12,994 nt of DNA from an uncultured Nitrososphaerota archaeon (GTDB taxonomy: Bacteria; Bacillota; Clostridia; Oscillospirales; Ruminococcaceae), in NCBI GenBank assembly GCA_934869045.1, contig CAKXAF010000021.1, positions 1 to 12,994 of the forward strand, read 5' to 3'. The first letter of the stretch is position 1. Every line of letters begins with the position of its first letter. A program made the translations under genes and the position numbers. The notes beneath the pieces are model-generated. The model was not told the DNA's origin. It searched no databases and worked only from the letters and a program-made list of their open reading frames with translations. Shown piece after piece: positions 12,895 through 12,994 of the stretch.

Positions 12895-12994
12895 ATGAAA
12901 AAGTTTCACAAAGCTGCTACTCTGATGCTGGCCGCCGCTATGGCTGCCACTGCTTTTGCCGGATGCGGAGACAACGGCGGTTCTTCCAACAGTG
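12895..12994 (+). CDS. Extracellular solute-binding lipoprotein of the ABC transporter (5' end only)
   Basis: Only the first 33 codons are in the window. They encode a basic start, MKKFHKA, a hydrophobic stretch rich in Ala, Leu and Met, and the lipobox FAGC with the acylated cysteine at residue 24, then a Gly/Ser/Asn-rich linker. This is the normal N-terminus of a Gram-positive lipid-anchored solute-binding protein, which captures sugar outside the cell and delivers it to the two permeases. AAAGGAG lies before the ATG at a slightly long spacing of about 11 bases. Its position directly after the permeases supports the family-1 solute-binding role; the substrate-binding part is beyond the window. 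Confidence 0.85.
   Translation, partial: MKKFHKAATLMLAAAMAATAFAGCGDNGGSSNS

Overview
The window joins the end of an integrated mobile element (about 1-4116) to ordinary chromosome (about 4117-12994) of what looks like a gut-type Clostridia bacterium, plausibly Oscillospiraceae or Ruminococcaceae. That placement is inferred from strong AGGAGG-type ribosome sites, Firmicutes sigma-A promoters, a Tn916/Tn1549-style integration module, a LplB/YtcP-type sugar transporter and an anaerobic siroheme protein. No marker gene in the window fixes the taxon.

Mobile element end (1-4116, all on the + strand): a roughly 480-base stretch without a convincing gene but rich in hairpins; an orphan MazF-type endoribonuclease with an extra two-CxxC C-terminal module (590-1120); a small excisionase-like HTH protein (1124-1366); and two tandem, clearly paralogous tyrosine integrases (1433-2665 and 2807-4006). 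The boundary can be read directly. At 4117-4164 there are 15 codons plus stop encoding YGLKAARRSPQFSKR, the C-terminal tail of ribosomal protein S9, followed by a rho-independent terminator. The element has therefore inserted at the 3' end of rpsI, and this is the distal attachment site. The intact rpsI should lie beyond the other, unseen end.

Chromosomal flank, minus-strand operon (4396-5723): a cytoplasmic GH27 alpha-galactosidase is driven by a near-perfect sigma-A promoter and is followed, in a one-base TAATG overlap, by a 64-residue two-CxxC protein. Both end at a strong bidirectional terminator (4313-4346) facing the rpsI terminator.

Middle (6100-9411): an HD-domain protein overlaps a PF06541/CmpB-like membrane protein (+). 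They run tail-to-tail into a LysR regulator (-), which is divergent from a stand-alone siroheme/[4Fe-4S] sulfite/nitrite-reductase-like protein related to AsrC (+).

Right end (9415-12994): a LacI-family regulator is followed by two CUT1-type permeases and the start of a lipoprotein solute-binding protein. Four copies of an AAAACGTTTT palindrome, two before lacI and two before the first permease, point to autoregulation and coordinate control of this transporter. No ATPase is visible, as is usual for such transporters that share an MsmK-type ATPase. A link between this transporter and the alpha-galactosidase is plausible from proximity, but the alpha-galactosidase promoter carries no such operator.
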